This document shows positions 62,723 through 64,000 of a DNA stretch of 64,000 bases, piece after piece. The stretch is taken from contig NZ_QDKL01000001.1 in assembly GCF_003346865.1 (NCBI RefSeq), positions 1,054,001 through 1,118,000 on the forward strand. Direction: 5' to 3'. A program made the position numbers and the translations under genes. The first letter of the stretch is position 1. Every line of letters begins with the position of its first letter. Source of the DNA: Halobacteriovorax vibrionivorans. Lineage in GTDB: Bacteria > Bdellovibrionota > Bacteriovoracia > Bacteriovoracales > Bacteriovoracaceae. The notes beneath the pieces are model-generated. The model ran no database searches, was not told the origin of the DNA, and saw only the letters and a program-made list of their open reading frames with translations.

Positions 62723-64000
62723 TTATTTCAATCTTAAGTATTTAACTTTATTAACCACGAGATCATTATATCTGAAGTTATTTAGTCGGTTATGATAAAC
62801 AATATAGTCTCTCGAGTAATAGAGAAGTACCCATGGTAAGTCCTCGAGAACAATTTCTTCAACCTCGGCCATCAAGTGATACTTTTGATCGTTGTCAGAG
62901 AGCACCTTTATTTTTTCAAACTTTTTATCAAACTCTTTATTTGAATAATTAGATACGTTTGGCCCTGGTGCTTGGTTTTGTGTTGTTAGTAATTGAAGAA
63001 CATTTTCACTATCTGGATAATCTAGAGTCCAACCATCAAGCCAAATTTGGAGTTTCCCCTCTTTGGCCTTTTTTAGGAAAGCAGGAAATGTATTGAGTTT
63101 AATTTCAATTTTTATCCCAATTGCTTCAAGATCTTGCTTCAGTAATTCGGCCCTTTGTCTTTGAGTCGTTGAAGAGGCCCTCGTGTCGTAAACAAGAGTT
63201 GGAAGACCTTCTCCGTTTGGATAGCCTGCTTTTTTTAAGTATTCTTTAGCTTTTTCAATATTGTAACTATAAGGAAGCTTACGAGATGGATCGTATCCTG
63301 GAATACCTGGAGGATAAATCGAGTTAGCTTTCAGTCCGATATTATTAGTAAATGTTTTAATATACTTTTCAATATTTACTGCATGAGCAATGGCCAAGCG
63401 AAGATTCTTATTAGTTCCTACGATAGGGTCTTTCATATTGAAAGAAAACCACCAGTAAGTGAATGAAGAGAAGATGTCGAGTGTGATATCTTTATCCTTG
63501 TATTCTTCAGTTAGCTCTCCACTAGGTGATACTAGTGAATGATAGTTATCTTTTGGAACTCTTAGGAAGTCGAGATTACCAGACATAAATTGTAACCATC
63601 GAGTTTGTGCTTCTTTAATTATATGAAATTCAATTTTATCGATAAATGGAAGGCGTTTCCCGGCATCTTCTAATAATTCTTTACTGTGGGCGAAGCGATC
63701 ACCTTTTCCAGGGTAGAATTCCTTATGGTAATTTTTGAATCGACTCATGAAAAGCTTTGAGCCACGGAACCACTTGTCTAATTTATAAGGGCCAGTTCCA
63801 ATAAGTTCATCAATAAAAGTCTCTTCTTTCATTGCTTCAGCTGGCATTGGCGAAGTAAAACTCATGGCCAGTGCATTTAACATTTGTGGATATGGCTCTA
63901 CTAATTTGATTTGAAGAGTGCGCTCATCCAATGCCTTCAATCCTTCAACATCTGTTGATAGGAGTTTACTAAAATCACTTCCAACCTCTTCTCTAAATTT
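62723..64000 (-). CDS. Peptide/nickel-type ABC transporter substrate-binding protein (5' part outside window)
   Basis: The frame is open to the window edge, so about 425 C-terminal residues are visible. IGTGPYKLDKW, GDRFAHSKELLEDAGKRLPFI, LRLAIAHAVNIEKYIK, YPNGEGLPTLVYDTR, LKQDLEAIGIKIEIKL, and WTLDYPDSENVLQLL are hallmarks of the SBP_bac_5 (OppA/DppA) family. It captures oligopeptides or similar ligands in the periplasm for import. Signal peptide not visible. No permease gene is in view; it ends with a hairpin. Confidence 0.93.
   Translation of the reverse strand, partial: KFREEVGSDFSKLLSTDVEGLKALDERTLQIKLVEPYPQMLNALAMSFTSPMPAEAMKEETFIDELIGTGPYKLDKWFRGSKLFMSRFKNYHKEFYPGKGDRFAHSKELLEDAGKRLPFIDKIEFHIIKEAQTRWLQFMSGNLDFLRVPKDNYHSLVSPSGELTEEYKDKDITLDIFSSFTYWWFSFNMKDPIVGTNKNLRLAIAHAVNIEKYIKTFTNNIGLKANSIYPPGIPGYDPSRKLPYSYNIEKAKEYLKKAGYPNGEGLPTLVYDTRASSTTQRQRAELLKQDLEAIGIKIEIKLNTFPAFLKKAKEGKLQIWLDGWTLDYPDSENVLQLLTTQNQAPGPNVSNYSNKEFDKKFEKIKVLSDNDQKYHLMAEVEEIVLEDLPWVLLYYSRDYIVYHNRLNNFRYNDLVVNKVKYLRLK

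Overview
The window is AT-rich bacterial chromosome with short intergenic gaps and many start/stop overlaps. It suggests a Gram-negative, flagellated, piliated predatory-type bacterium of the Bdellovibrionota, most like Bacteriovorax/Halobacteriovorax. This is inferred from gene content and order (pilB-pilT-pilC-pilA-pilH-pilI-pilD-pilM-N-O-P-Q as in myxobacteria, a MoxR/Bat operon, TamB next to an Omp85 protein, a flagellin/fliD/fliS locus with sugar-transfer genes), not from a database search. There are no rRNA or tRNA genes, insertion sequences, prophage or CRISPR.

Region 1 (1-12 kb): the 3' end of a flagellin gene, a PilZ protein and an LpxH-like hydrolase on the + strand. Facing them is a long minus-strand series: fliD-fliS-a FliT/FlgN-like chaperone, then a Maf N-terminal-like protein, two long family-9 glycosyltransferases with a 47-residue protein between them, a helical hypothetical protein, a soluble histidine kinase, a single-domain response regulator and NAD kinase. 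I read the middle of this as a flagellin/filament modification and control module.

Region 2 (12-21 kb): a polytopic membrane protein, a probable small gene with an unusual start, a non-coding stretch of about 450 bases with DnaA-box-like sites, then rlmE, a penicillin-binding transpeptidase and lepB. After these comes a divergent pair, mutS2 and an NFACT (RqcH-like) gene, whose start codons share the tetramer CATG.

Region 3 (20.5-31 kb): a secreted protein, an RlmI-type rRNA methyltransferase, a complete MoxR-DUF58-BatA-BatB/C-BatD operon, ribF and aroE.

Region 4 (31-46 kb): the type IVa pilus cluster, interrupted by one minus-strand membrane TPR gene, followed by a TPR gene, aroQ and efp.

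Region 5 (46-64 kb): a hypothetical gene with tamB and a seven-POTRA Omp85 gene; rplM-rpsI behind a strong promoter and a structured leader; a half-degenerate UvrA paralogue; two secreted proteins; lon; rpoZ; small hypothetical genes, one with a histidine-kinase-like H-box; and the 3' part of a peptide-binding ABC transporter gene.

The points most worth a second look are the mutS2/NFACT pair, the UvrA paralogue keeping a single composite ATP site, the rplM leader, the glycosylation/signalling module beside fliD, and several regulatory hairpins.
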